Below, piece after piece: positions 45,867-58,576 of a stretch of DNA of 64,000 nt. This DNA is from Orobanche coerulescens. Its lineage: Eukaryota > Streptophyta > Magnoliopsida > Lamiales > Orobanchaceae. Position 1 is the stretch's first letter; every line of letters begins with the position of its first letter. The stretch covers positions 19,526,358 to 19,590,357 of the forward strand of contig CM065814.1 of the NCBI GenBank assembly GCA_033398695.1. The letters run 5' to 3'. Made by a program: the position numbers and the translations under genes. The notes under the pieces are model-generated. The model was given only the letters and a program-made list of their open reading frames with translations, ran no database searches and was not told where the DNA came from.

Positions 45867-47072
45867 GTTGTGTCAAGAATTAACACTCTCCGACCGGCGA
45901 TCGCCTCGGAGATCGGGCGACCGAGTCACTGCCTAGCAGCCAAGGCAGAACTGCCGATCAGCGACCAGGCGGCCTAGCCTTAGCCCAGCGGACAAGCTAA
46001 ATCGGCTAACTGAAGGTCCCAGGACAAGTCCCGGTGCCGAGCGATCGACATCAAATACGATCGTCTCTCGGTACTCGGCGACCGACTCCTGGCGACCGAC
46101 AAGCGGACGACCATCCCTCGGCATCTGCCGACCGACCCTTGGTGACCGACCAATGCCGACCCTCAGCAACTGGCCGATGGCGACCTCTGATGACCAGCTA
46201 GAGACGACCGCCTCATGTCGATCAGCGCCGATGGCCATCCAATCGGCAAAGGCCGAGCCTCAAGACTGGCACCACGTGCAAGAACCGAGTCAAGATCCGC
46301 GAATCTCGGATCATTGACCACAGCCTGGCGGAATCTTTCCACCAGCCGACAAGCCGCCGAATGTTGTCAGTAGGGCCGCATGTGACAGTTATTCCGCTGA
46401 AAGCTGTCAGTAGGGCCGCATTTGACAGTGAGTCCGCCGAAAGCTGTCAGTAGGGCCGCATGTGACACTGACTCCGGACGCGTGTTGGCTCCTCATTGGA
46501 CCGCCCAGCTGGCGCCAGCCTCTCCCTTGGACTCTAGCCCGACATCCCGGGTGATCGCCCCATTATAATATTGGCCGGCGGACGATCGCCCCATTATTAT
46601 AATGGCTGGAAGGCGATCGCCCGCCAGAGGACAAGACCCGACTGCCCCTATATATACAAGGCTCCCTGCACTTGGATTCTTCTTCAACTTCCTTCGGATT
46701 TCACACTATACAGAATCAAAACTCCCAGCACTTGGCTATCTCCAACTCTTGGCAACAGCTATCATTCGGTCCTTCTTCTCCCGGCCTCTCTCATCCGGCA
46801 AGCGATCGGCAGGGACGAAGAACACCGAGCTTCGCTCAAGAGCCAGATTAACAGAGTCTTTTTACACTCATTGTATTTAGATTTCTCTCATTAATACTTG
46901 TATCCACGAATATTTGTATTAATATCATCTCGCGATAGCATTCAAGCCCGGGCCTAACAAACCCGGCAAATCTTGTATTATTTATCTTCTCTCGGAAGTG
47001 CTCCCGCAATTGTTGTTTGTTGTCCGTCTTCCAGCAGTATTAATCTTCGGATAAATATTTTGGGCAACAACA
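45867..47072 (+). mobile_element. Complete inverted T LTR of second composite
   Basis: Full LTR from GTTGTGTCAAG to GGGCAACAACA, uninterrupted. It has the 40-bp triple repeat (about 46355-46475), two GATCGCCCCATTAT blocks and a TATATATA box near 46650. Confidence 0.92.
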
Positions 47073-48948
47073 GTTCGTTCTTTGAATTCAATGGCTTTGA
47101 GTCATGCTATGGAATTCATTTTCGTTGTTGTTATTGTCCTCCGTAGTTTATTATCGCGAGTTGTCATTCGGTGGAGTCGGCGGGTTCGTAGTCGGTCCGT
47201 GCCAACCTACTTCGGTCGATTCTCCGCGTTGTGGTTGTTCAAGGCAAGTACCTTGACCATACTATTCTTGTTTTGTGGATATGATAATTGGTGATCATCT
47301 TGGTGTGTTTGTTTATTTGTTTGAAATGAGTTTTCAAAAGATTCGGCTAGCCTCGTTAAAGGCTCACTTTCAAAACGCGTGTGTTTTGTAAATTGTGTGG
47401 GTTGTAAGTGACTACGTGAATCCATTGGATATATTTGATGTTGATGTTGCGCTTGATAATGCGTGTGTACGTACATTGCTTCTTTCCGTCGCGTTATGGT
47501 TGACGTGCGTGTTGTTATTTATTCATGTGGTCGTGGACTGACGGATGAATTATGTGAATTGGTGTATTGATTTGATAATTGTTACGACGATGACTGTGTA
47601 CTTGATGTTTGTGACAATGTGAATACTTGTTGTGAGAGACGTCATATCCGGGAGCCTCTGAGGGCGGGGCGTGCGATCTCCGGCCTGGTGTACGCTGCAA
47701 TGTGCGGCTCCATATGGTTGGTGAACGCCAGTGTTTACCTGATGCGCGTGCAAGGGGCGGCTCTTATGGGAGTGACTCCGGTGCGGGGACATGTATAATG
47801 TGCGGCTGACATGTGGAGTGAACGCCGGTGCACAGGTGTTTCAGTGGAGGCGCCTGGCAGGCTTATTGGTAACGGATATTTGAGTGTTTAGCTAAGACCC
47901 CGTTACCGAATGATTATCGTATTTCAAATTCTTTCAACTCTTTTCAAATGTTGGTCTCGATATAAACCGTGATTCATGTTTTCTGAAAGTGTGTTTCAAC
48001 TTGTTTTAAAATGTTGGTATCAGGGTTAATTAACCAAGGACATTTGACGAGATCTCCGAGGGTTAATTAATCAGGGGTCTTGAGCAGTTTTTGGGCGGAC
48101 GAAAGGCTGTGTACTTGATTATACTGTGTTGACATTTTGTGCTTTGGGTCGAGGACCTCGTGTGATATTGAGATGTTTGATCTTGTGTTGATATTATTTG
48201 GATTGGGTCGAGAAACCCGTGGGAAATGTTTGTGAAGACTCGCTTGTGTTGATTGAATGGTTTTCTTGCAAATTGCTTTCCGCCTATTGGTCGTGGATCT
48301 TGTTGGTTTTGGAATAAGTAGGATTTGATAATCCTAAATTGTTTTCTATTAAAACTCTCGATGGCACTTTAAATGGTTTTATAAATTGTTTTCCCTTGAT
48401 TTGTGATCTTTCGGTTTTGAAGTGTTTTACCCAAACTCATGCCTCGGGAAGTACTTTTCATTACGTTTGATTCTTTGAGGATTTCCTGGTTATTGTTATT
48501 CGTAGAATGTGAATTGTATGGCTCGTATTTGCACTTTGTTCTTGCACTAGCAAAACAGTGGAGTTTTGCTAACCCCCGAGTATTCGGGGGGTGGATGTCT
48601 ATTTTTGCATTCAGGTTTTGGAGCATAGCACAGGGTCGGCACGAAGGATGATGAAAGATGAACGATACTAATCACACGAGGATCTGTTGATGTCGTATTG
48701 GTCTAGTTGTATTTTCTTTTCCGCAAGATCTTTTCCCGTTGTACGGGAGTTTATTGTATTTTGACCCCTGCGTGGGTATGTGTTTGGAATTGAGTTGTAT
48801 GTTATTATTGAAAGACCAAATCGGTCTACTGAGTCATTTTAGCCTTAAAGGCGATGTTTAGATGTTTGATTTTAGTTACCAGCCTGGTAGATCCTCGAGG
48901 AGAGGGTCTACGGCATGTAATATCCCTGAGTGGATTGGGGGTGTTACA
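47073..48948 (+). mobile_element. D array LTR 2, second half
   Basis: From the right GTTCG duplication to GGGGGTGTTACA. It carries the ATTCGGTGGAGTCGGCGG variant shared with LTR 1 (near 47170), unlike LTR 3. The two halves of LTR 2 thus have different closest relatives. Confidence 0.92.
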
Positions 48949-49328
48949 TAAATGGTATCAGACCTTAGGTTGATGAAACCTAGGCTGTCGGGTCAAGTCG
49001 TGTTGTTTGAGTCTTGTTTCGTCGGATTTTATCTGACTGAGTCGTGTCGCGATGCGTCGTCTGAGTTTGTTGGCCGTGATTAGTATCGTGGGGCGATCAT
49101 CATCTTCGTGCGACCTGTGGATGTAAGTCTCCCTTCTTTGTATTGTGCCTCGTGTGACACGAGCTATTTGTTTGATTTTGTGTTAAGTGATGGAACCTTC
49201 ATGTAGATTCTTCGTTTCGTGATGCGTTCGTGTGATTTTCTTATTTCGTTTGTATGAGGAGTGTTGTCATTATTTATGTGTTTTTTACTGTGATAATTGA
49301 CTGTTTGTCTTCCCGGTAAAAGACATGT
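48949..49328 (+). mobile_element. D3 interior, 5' part, with primer binding site
   Basis: The PBS TGGTATCAGAC is at 48953-48963; a non-coding leader follows to CATGT (49324-49328). Confidence 0.9.
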
Positions 49329-49683
49329 TGTAATATCCTAGAATTTCACTATGAATTTTTCCCATTATTTTATCTGGGATGTAGTGTACAGAGTGGGACC
49401 GACACGATATGAGTGGATAATTTTGGAAACCGTGACAGTCGTGCCAGTATGTCTATCGAGGTTATTTTGATTCTAGGATATTACATGCTTGGTGTGTTTT
49501 CGATGTCGGATATACCGTATGAGTATTTGTATGATTGCCGTACTTGGTCGACAGTTGTAATTGGGGGTATCGTGCATCAGATGTATCGTATGGAAATGTT
49601 ATCGGAACGAGTATATGTATTCGGTGTGTCGCGTATATGTGTTCGGTTTATTGAGACGACAGACAGGGGCGGAATGGATTTGT

Positions 49684-50238
49684 TAACGTACGTTAAGACT
49701 TTGAGATAATGTATGCTAAGTGGTACGTGTTACGTACGTTAAGAGTAAGGTATTACGTACGTAACAAGAGGAATCAGACAGTTGGGCCCGGTGTCGGCAG
49801 CTTTTGGCGGAGGATGTTGACAGGTGAGTCAACGTACGTGTTACGTACGTTATACAGGACGTGTTACGTACGTAACACGACCATTGTACTGTAGCAAGTC
49901 AACGTACGTATTACGTCGCAACGGAATAAGTGTTACGTACGTTACGGGGCGGCTGGCCGAGTCGTGGCCGAGTGGACCTGTAGTGGCCGAGCATGTTCGG
50001 CAGTGACACGCAGGGATGGCCGATCACGGTCGGCAGTGGCTCGCTGGGGGCTAGGACTGGCCGATTACGTAGGCGGTGGGCTACGGCCAGAATGGCCGAT
50101 TACGTACGTAAGGGAGGTGCCGGTTACGTACGTAAGGGTGCCGAACAAACTGGACAGAAGGTTAGGCCGCGGCCGGCTACGTACGTAAGGACCCGCCGGT
50201 TACGTACGTAACTGGCCGGCAAGTCTCGGCCTATATAA
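49684..50238 (+). promoter_or_regulatory. S LTR promoter region (D3 copy)
   Basis: Same TTACGTACGTAA array and TATATAA box as at 35290-35850, with a few motifs lost (around 49910 and 50065-50090). Confidence 0.6.
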
Positions 50239-52460
50239 GGCCTGGACCGAGTCACCCTTATCATTTTCCATTTTTCTTCGTTCCTTCCGCGATTTCTTCA
50301 GCAAATATGATGGTTTTGAGTAGAATCAACTTATAACAATATGTTTTGTAAGTTGGAATCATGGATTAACATCCTCCTCCACCCGGATCGAAGGTAAGAA
50401 CACATGAACTTTTGGTTTTTGGATGTTCTTGAGGTTTCTTGGTGTTTTGGCCGATTTGCTTCGTTTTGATTCAGATTATTGATAGAACTTGATTGTATAC
50501 TCGTAATCATTCAATACTCTTGAAGTTTTGTGGAAAAAATTCGAGTATTTCTTTGTTAAAATGATTAAATTGGGTTATGCCTTCAAAGTGTTCGATGAAA
50601 TGCCTCAATGAGTTGAACTTGGGAAATTCTATAGGTTTTCGTATGAATGATGGTTGAATTGATATTGTTGTGATGATTCTTGGTATTTACGAGAATTTTG
50701 TTAAGGGAAGATAATGAATTGGTGATCAAATGATTCGATTATGTTGTTATGAATATGGAATCATAATATTCTCGATGTTCTTGGTAGTTGTTGCGATTCG
50801 TGATGTTATGAGAAGTATATATGTTGAAGACATCGTTAGGACCATTGAACACCGAATTTCGGCTTGTGTTCGTATTGTTAAGAGTTGATACGGTTTGGTT
50901 TCGTATGATCGAGATGTCGTTGAACCATCGAGTTTGATTAGTTGGTCATTTCGATTGATTGTTATTGAACGTATCGTTAACTAATTATTGCATTAGGTTG
51001 CGTTTAGTGATCGTTGAAGTTAACCGTTGTGCTGCGGACGAGCTGGGGCTGCGGAGCTTGTAGACGAAGACGGCGGGATTGATAGTGGCTTCGTCGAATT
51101 GGTATCAAGGCAAGTTATGCTTGCTCAGTTCATAATGTTAATAAATGATTTCGTTTTCATTTCATTTATGATTCATATAGCAATGGTATTATGGAATATA
51201 TGAATTGTCGGAATGGTGGTATGTAAGATAAATCATAATGTATATGATTTTAAGGATGTCTAGTGGAAATGGGAACGTGAATTATAATTTGGTCTATTGC
51301 ATGAGAAGTTGGATATCAAGGATTAGTTATCGTGTCGATGTTTAACTCGGGATGGTGGTTTGGTATTAGTTATGACTGTACATCATTTTGGATTGTCGGA
51401 TAAACCGTGTATTCGTTCAGGGCGGTTGGTCGTGGAAAGGTTAGCGTCTCCAGCTTGAGGTAAATTAATATTGTTAGAATATGATAATCATCATGTTGCA
51501 TTTTTGCATGTGTGTGTTGATATTTCATACGGTGAATGTGCACCATTGTTTGTTACGTTTTGTGAAGTGCTCTTTCTTGAGCCGTAATCTGTGGGGCCGA
51601 TGTGTTGGGGATAAAACCTGTATGGTACCCGAATGGAAATGTGTTAGGGGATAAGACCTAAATGGCACCTATGTCCGGAGTATTCCTGAGTAGATGCTTA
51701 GTGACCCTCACCGCCGCCTTGGGAGTTTATGTGATATTGTACGGAGTATTCCTGAGTAGATGCTTCCGTGACCCTTGGCTGCTGCCTTGGGAGTTTATGT
51801 GCTATTATTATATGCATTGTTGAGCATGCTGTGGGCTACTGTCTGACGGAATACGACATTGTGGTCGTGTCGGTCTTTCATGATCAAGTTATTGTTTCCC
51901 TCTGGAAAATCTTCTGATCCTTGTTAGATATGCGTTTCTTCGAGATCTGTTGTCATGTTGTATCGTGGCATATCTGGAGTCAGATACGTTATGATCGTTC
52001 ATGTGTAGGATTTTCGGGACGGGCACGTGTAGCATGTGTTGGTTTCGACCTCATATTGAACCGTGCACACGAGGCGATTTCGTGAGGCCGATTAGGTACG
52101 AGACCAGCGTGTATTGATCAATACCCGTGGTTGGCTTGTACACGGACACATGTCCGGATCGAGCGTATCGTGACGTCCATCTTGAGTCTTATTGATTGGT
52201 CGTTCATACCCATGTATAATTGGGTGCATTCGATATTCGGGTTGTCTTTGAAACCCCGTATATATGATTTGTATATGGTTGACGATTTTATTCTCTCGTA
52301 TCGCCGTTGAACCTTTACTAATCTCGTTCGGAGTTACCATATCAATGGTCAACTCATTGACATCGATCCTTTATAAATCTCGTTTGGAGTTCACCCTGTC
52401 ATTGGTAATCTCGTTCGTTATTGATCCTTATTGATTCCGCTTGGGAGTTGTCTCACCGTT

Positions 52461-52790
52461 GGTATTCTTGGTTATTAGTCCTTGATTGATGTTATTGGAG
52501 TTTACCGTATCGTTAGTATTCCCGGTTGTTGGTCCTTATTGATCTTGCTAGAGTTTACTGTGTCTTCAGTATTCTCGGTTATTGACCCTTCATTTATCCT
52601 TACCGTGTCATCGGTATTCTCGGTTATTGATTCTTCGTTGATCCTTACCGTGTCATCGGTATTCTCGGTTGTCGAACTTTTATTGATCTTGTTGGGATTT
52701 GCCATATTGTCGGTATTCTCGGTTATGGATTCTTCCTTGATCTTGTTGGAGTTACCATACCATGGCATTCTCGTTCGTGGTTGATCCTTT
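52461..52790 (+). repeat. Minisatellite inside S (D3 copy)
   Basis: Same units as at 38062-38395 with scattered substitutions; same unit number. Confidence 0.85.
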
Positions 52791-53615
52791 GTCGATCTTG
52801 TGTGGAAATATCATGTCATTGATATTTCCGTTGTGATGCATTAATTGTTTATCATTATTGACTGTGTCAACATTCGTGTTTTTCGTTGGTATTCGGGACT
52901 TGCTATTGTCTCGGAATAGTTGGATTACAGGTGTGCCATGTGATATCGGTTTTATCAGGATTGGGATTCGATTGTGCGACCCAGCCGGCAGAATCGAACT
53001 TGACCAGATTATTCTATACTCGAGATATGTTTCTGTTTGGAAACATTGGTAGTGTTTCGGATACAGTACAGGTGATTACATTTGAATTCGTTCATTACTT
53101 AAGGACACGAGGCGTGGAATATGGTAAGATTTGATTGTTATGGTTGTGACAGGTCGGTAAGGTTACTTCGGTGAGATCATATTGGAATTATTCTTACCTT
53201 GTAATTACATTGATATGTATTGTTTTTGTGATGTGATCGTTATCATTGTTGAGTATTATGGCTGACCCCGTCGTGGGCTTTATCTTTTAGGTACTCGGAG
53301 TTCGAGCTAGTAGCGGTCTTGACAGGATGAGCTTTCCGGTGATACTGGCTATGGCGTAGTTGTTGGGATTCGAGTGTTCTTTCTGGTTTTTATAATTCCG
53401 CTGCAAATGTATTTAATTATGTTTTTATCCGCTGCGTGCGTATATTTAAAATGGCTTTCGGTATTCTTTGAACTGTGTTTTTACTCGCTGCGTGTGTGTA
53501 CTTCAAAGGGCCTTTTTGCATTTTTAAACGTTTGCGAAAATGATTTTAGCCTTGTGGGTTCCAATATGGGGTCCACGGCGCTGTAATATTGCCGGTCGGT
53601 TTTGGGGGTGTTACA

Positions 53616-55294
53616 CATGTATTGTCTTGACTTTGTACGATTTGATGCGTATATTATAATATGTTTAAACGAATATTGTTACATGAGCATTTTTGGGCAT
53701 TCTAGCCCATTGAATTATTTTTGAAAACCTTGAGTATCTTAGAAAATAAATTTCGAGACGTACTTTTAAATTGAATCGTTTTCTCGTGGTACTTCCAAGG
53801 TGCCACAATATGTTTCCAAATTTTTCTACCTCGAGGACCAAAATGTTTTGAGATATTTTCAATGTTTTAGAAACACTTATACTTAGACCCGAGGGTCGAA
53901 TATTTCTGAAAGTTTTTCACTAAGAGAAAATGTCCTCACTTTTGTTTAAACGCAAGATGATTTTCAAAGTCTCGAAAATGATGTTTGTTCAACTTTTTGT
54001 AAAATGATACTCAAGATCAACTAGTGTCTCCAAACTGTTTTCAAAAGGTGGTTTTCGTTTTTAAAACCCATCATTTCCTGCTTGTGGTCGGACAAAGTGT
54101 GTATGATGTTGGTATTGAATATTGTCGCCTCGTCGTGATTTCTGCGTCGTGCATGTGCGAACTGTTAGAGCTTGGTTTGGTATGACCGTGTGCATCGGTG
54201 ATGGTTCTGTTATGTGTCGGTTGTTTAATGTCTTGTTACCTTGCTCCCGTTTTTGTGAATTTCGTGGACGAGGTCGGAGGTAATACCCGCACTATTTTGA
54301 CCTCGGTATTTTCTCTTTCTCCATTCTATCGACTCGCTCGTGTTCGTTGTTACTTTCTGAACTTGTTCTGTATTTCGGTTTCATCGTCCAAACGAGCTGT
54401 GATCTTGTTGTGGGTCGATCTAGTTATCGCTGTGACTTTTTCGAGTTTAGTTCGATTCTTGTGAACCTTGTTCGGAAGTGACATCATTTGGTTCTATTAA
54501 CTCTTCTATTCGATGTAGATTGGATTTTGAATTTCTGTATTTTCGACTCTGTCGACTCGTTTATGTTCGTTGACATTTTCTGAACTTTCCCTATCCCTTG
54601 CTGTTATTGATCGAACGGGGGTGGTATTGTTTCGGGATAACTCGTTTGTCGTTTTGACTTTTCAATCACTATTCCCTTTCCTGTGGATCTTATGGGAACG
54701 CATGTCTTGTTGTTCTCACCAGATCATTCTGGGAGTTGTTGTTTGAACTTTATTGTTCTTCGTGATTCGAACATGATTCTTCGATTTTTGTTGTCTTGAT
54801 CGTTGTGGTTCGATCGTTTGATTGTTCGGTTTTTATTGATCTCGTTCCGTGATTGGTGAACGCTCAGGCTCCTTCGTAATTCCCTTAAGTTCGGGAAATT
54901 AGTCTCATTTTCGATCTTCCAACCCTTAGGCGGTGGAATTCCGTATTTGTTCGGCGTTTGGCTCGCGTTTTGATTGATGTACTGTTGGGTTGGTCAATCG
55001 TATTGATTTTCGTTCGTTGTGTTTTGTGATTGTCCGGATAATTGACTTGATTGTATTATCCATTTGATGACGCTTGTCACTTGTTGGTTTTATTATATCC
55101 CTAACGGCGACGTTGTGTTGGTCGTCGTGGAGCGTGTTTTCAAACCGTATATTCCGTTGTGTTGTTTGTAACGTTTCGCCGTTGGGCGTTAGTTACGCAT
55201 TTCTTGCGTATCTCGTTGAGTTTTCCTGGTGGGATATTGCTTCTCCCTACTTGTTTTAAGTTTCGGGACGAAACTTCTTTTAAGGAGGGTAGAA
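53616..55294 (+). mobile_element. D3 interior, 3' part, with polypurine tract
   Basis: Non-coding, closely similar to 39220-40900. The polypurine tract CTTTTAAGGAGGGTAGAA is at 55277-55294. Confidence 0.87.
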
Positions 55295-58200
55295 TGTAAT
55301 ATCCGCAATTTTCGATTTCCGGTAAATTCTTTTTTTCGGTCGGAGTCCGTTTTGATGACTCGCTCATGACCGTTTTGTCATTCTGAGAATGATTAATTCT
55401 ACACTTTTTGACATCCGAGTTCGTTTCTGTGTCGTTTTGTTGAGTTCCGTGCTTTTTAGCGACTTTTCCGCACTTGAGTTCGATTCTTGCGAATCTCGTT
55501 CGAAATTGCTGTTTCGAGTTTCTTGTAAGTCCGTTTAACTTTGTTAGATGTGTTGTGAACTTCGGTTTGATTATTCGATCACGTATCGTGATTTCCGGGC
55601 GTTTTGGGCCATTTTGTAATTTCTTGAAAGTTACGGGTATCCGTATCTGTAATTGTTGTCTCGACCCATTTCTTGGTAGCGTATGATTAATTATGGTATT
55701 ATGTTTTCATTTCGGGTCGTTGATGTTGTCCGCAAACTTTTCGTCGTGTTCGTTCCGTACGTTTTCGGAAATCGAGTCGTCGAGCCCTCGTGTTCGAGCA
55801 CCGCCGACGGTTGCGGATGGCCGGACGACAGGCACCGCCGGACGGTGCGGCAGAACCGGCGTAAGCGACGCCACGGCCGGCGGCTACGCGCGCTAACCGG
55901 CAGGTGTAGCGCACGCTTATCGGCCGCCTAACGACGCTTATCGGTCCGGACAGGAGTCCTGGGGTTCTCGAATCGGTCGCGGCAGTAGCGACGCTATCGC
56001 CGGGCATTGCGCACGCCACGACCGTGAGTAGCGCGCTACGGCCGGAAGGTGCGCGACGCTACTGCCGAGCGCCTAGTCCAAGAGGTCATCGGATTGCGGC
56101 TCAGGCCGAGAAGCGCACGCTTAGCTCGGCGACTTTGGCGCTAGTCCGGCCCAGTATAAATGTGACAGAGCAGTCACATTTCATCTTGTTTTTCATTTCC
56201 TTACTTCTCCGTCCGCGGCTGGCGATTCATGGGTGACGAAGCCATGTTGTTTAACAACAAATCAATGAAGTTCTTGAGTTCATAAAACCAATCAATCATC
56301 CGTTATCATCCTTTGATCCAGCGAATCAAGGTAATCTTCCTTAGAACCCTAATTTCGTGAATTTGGGGGTTTTTGCATTTTTGTACGATTCGTTCCGTGT
56401 TGTTGATTAATTCATGATGGGTATGATTAATCTTGGTAGTATTCTTGTGTTTAACATCATTTAATCCATTGTTCTTCGTCGAATCGAAGTATATTTCTTG
56501 ATTTCCTTCGAATTGACTTTTTGGGGGATTTGTCCCCGATCTCGTTTTTCATCCGTTTTCGATGGATCGATTATGCTTAAATGATGTTGTTAAACATATT
56601 CTATGGATTGTATATCCATATTTCAACTTGGAATTCCGTTTTCATGTTTTGTCGAGACGAATCGTGTTCTTGGCCGTTTTGGGGAAAACACTTGAACATT
56701 CGTCGTTCGTTCTTTGAATTCAACGGCTTTGAGTCATGCTATGGAATTCATTTTCATTGTTGTTATTGTCCTCCGTAGTTTATTATCGCGAGTTGGCGTT
56801 TGGTGGAGTTGGCGGGTTCGCAGTCGGTCCGTGCCAACCTACTTCGGTCGATTCTCCGCGTTGTGGTTGTTTAAGGCAAGTACCTTGACCATACTATTCT
56901 TGTTTTGTGGATATGATAATTGGTGATCATCTTGGTGTGTTTTTTTATTTGTTTGAAATGAGTTTTCAAAAGATTCGGCTAGCCTCGTTAAAGGCTCACT
57001 TTCAAAACGCGTGTGTTTTGTAAATTGTGTGGGTTGTAAGTGACTACGTGAATCCATTGGATATATTTGATATTGATGTTGCGATTGATAATGCGTGTGT
57101 ACGTACATTGCTTCTTTCCGTCGCGTTATGGTTGACGTGCGTGTTGTTATTTATTCATGTGGTCGTGGACTGACGGATGAATTATGTGAATTGGTGTATT
57201 GATTTGATAATTGTTACGACGATGACTGTGTACTTGATGTTTGTGACAATGTGAATACTTGTTGTGAGAGACGTCATATCCTGGAGCCTCTGAGGGCGGG
57301 GCGTGCGATCTCCGGCCTGGTGTACGCTGCAATGTGCGGCTCCATATGGTTGGTGAACGCGAGTGTTTACCTGATGCGTGTGCAAGGGGCGGCTCTTATG
57401 GGAGTGACGCCGGTGCGGTGACACGTATAATGTGCAGCTGACATGTGGAGTGAACGCCGGTGCACATGTGTTTCAGTGGAGGTGCCTGGCAGGCTTATTG
57501 GTAACAGATATTTGAATGTTTAGCTAAGACCCCGTTACCGAGCGATTATCGTATTTCAAATTCTTTCAACTCTTTTCAAATGCTGGTCTCGATATAGACC
57601 GTGATTCATGTTTTCTGAAAGTGTGTTTCAACTTGTTTTAAAATGTTGGTAACCAAGGACATTTGACGAGATCTTCGAGGGTTAATTAATCAGGGGTCTT
57701 GAGCAGTTTTTGGGAGGACGAAAGGCTGTGTACTTGATTATACTGTGTTGACATTTTGTACTTTGGGTCGAGGACCCCGTGTGATATTGAGATGTTTGAT
57801 CTCGTGTTGATATTATGTGGATTGGGTCGAGAAACCCGTGGAAAATATTTGTGAAGACTCGCTTGTGTTGATTGAATGGTTTTCTTGCAAATTGCTTTCC
57901 GCCTATTGGTCGTGGACCTTGTTGGTTTTGGAATAAGTAGGATTTGATAATCCTAAATTGTTTTCTATTAAAACTCTCGATGGCACTTTAAACAGTTTTA
58001 TAAATTGTTTTCCCTTGATTTGTGATCTTTCGGTTTTGAAGTGTTTTACCCAAACTCATGTCTCGGGAAGTACTTTTCATTACGTTTGATTCTTTGAGGA
58101 TTTCCTGGTTATTGTTATTCGTGGAATGTGAATTGTATGGCTCGTATTTGCACTTTGTTCTTGCACTAGCAAAACAGTGGAGTTTTGCTAACCCCCGAGT

Positions 58201-58571
58201 ATTCGGGGGGTGGATGTCTATTTTTGAATTCAGGATTTGGAGCATAGCACAGGGTCGGCACGAAGGATGATGAAAGATGAACGATACTAATCACACGAGG
58301 ATCCGTTGATGTCGTATTGGTCTAGTTGTATTTTCTTTTCCGCTGCAGTATCTTTTCCCCGTTGTACGGGAGTTTATTGTATTTTGACCCCTGCGTGGGT
58401 ATGTGTTTGGAATTGAGTTGTATGTTATTATTGAAAGACCAAATCGGTCTACTGAGTCATTTTAGCCTTAAAGGCGATGTTTAGATGTTTGATTTTAGTT
58501 ACCAGCCTGGTAGATCCTCGAGGAGAGGGTCTACGGCGTGTAATATCCCTGAGTGGATTGGGGGTGTTACA
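55295..58571 (+). mobile_element. D array LTR 3 (terminal, without T insertion)
   Basis: A complete 3277-bp LTR from TGTAATATCCGC to GGGGGTGTTACA. The T target site is intact (CGTCGTTCGTTCTTTG near 56701-56716). The promoter array and TATAAA box are at about 55861-56160. It is followed by CCCAA (58572-58576) and then G integrase. It shows what an uninterrupted D LTR looks like. Confidence 0.95.
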
Positions 58572-58576
58572 CCCAA

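Larger units (their letters stand above)
42321..47072. mobile_element. T composite in D LTR 2 (uninterrupted)
   Basis: 4752 bp between GTTCG duplications (42316-42320 and 47073-47077). Same order and same internal junction as the first composite: minus-sense LTR 42321-43469, interior 43470-45609, LTR remnant 45610-45866, plus-sense LTR 45867-47072. The Athila site is empty, reading CAGCCGACAAGCC near 46345. This shows the composite structure without later damage. Confidence 0.93.
49329..53615 (+). mobile_element. Family S solo LTR inside D3
   Basis: 4287 bp, same ends and same CATGT duplication (49324-49328, 53616-53620) as the other two. Contains the TACGTACGTA array (49684-50220), a TATATAA box (50232-50238), the 68-bp tandem pair (about 51670-51800) and the minisatellite (52461-52790). 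Confidence 0.87.
16626..58571 (+). mobile_element. Tandem family D array inserted in G integrase
   Basis: A 42 kb block bounded by a perfect 5-bp duplication CCCAA (16621-16625 and 58572-58576). It begins with a D LTR start (TGTATCCGC, three bases shorter than TGTAATATCCGC) and ends GGTGTTACA. Inside, the order is LTR, interior, LTR, interior, LTR. Joining the flanks restores continuity of the G integrase reading at protein level, which confirms a single insertion event. Removing the Athila insertion leaves two units of about 14.4 kb. Confidence 0.93.

Noticed and set aside
42321..47072. Foldback or Mutator-like DNA transposon (1.2 kb terminal inverted repeats, 5-bp duplication)
   Set aside because: The inverted repeats are T LTRs with a polypurine tract, PBS and gag between them, and the same LTR occurs singly at 9796-10997; no transposase is present.
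49413..49709. 98-codon ORF conserved between two S copies (also minus strand 7165-7461)
   Set aside because: Broken in the third copy (35035-35320), overlaps the promoter array, no known domain; likely chance in near-identical duplicates.
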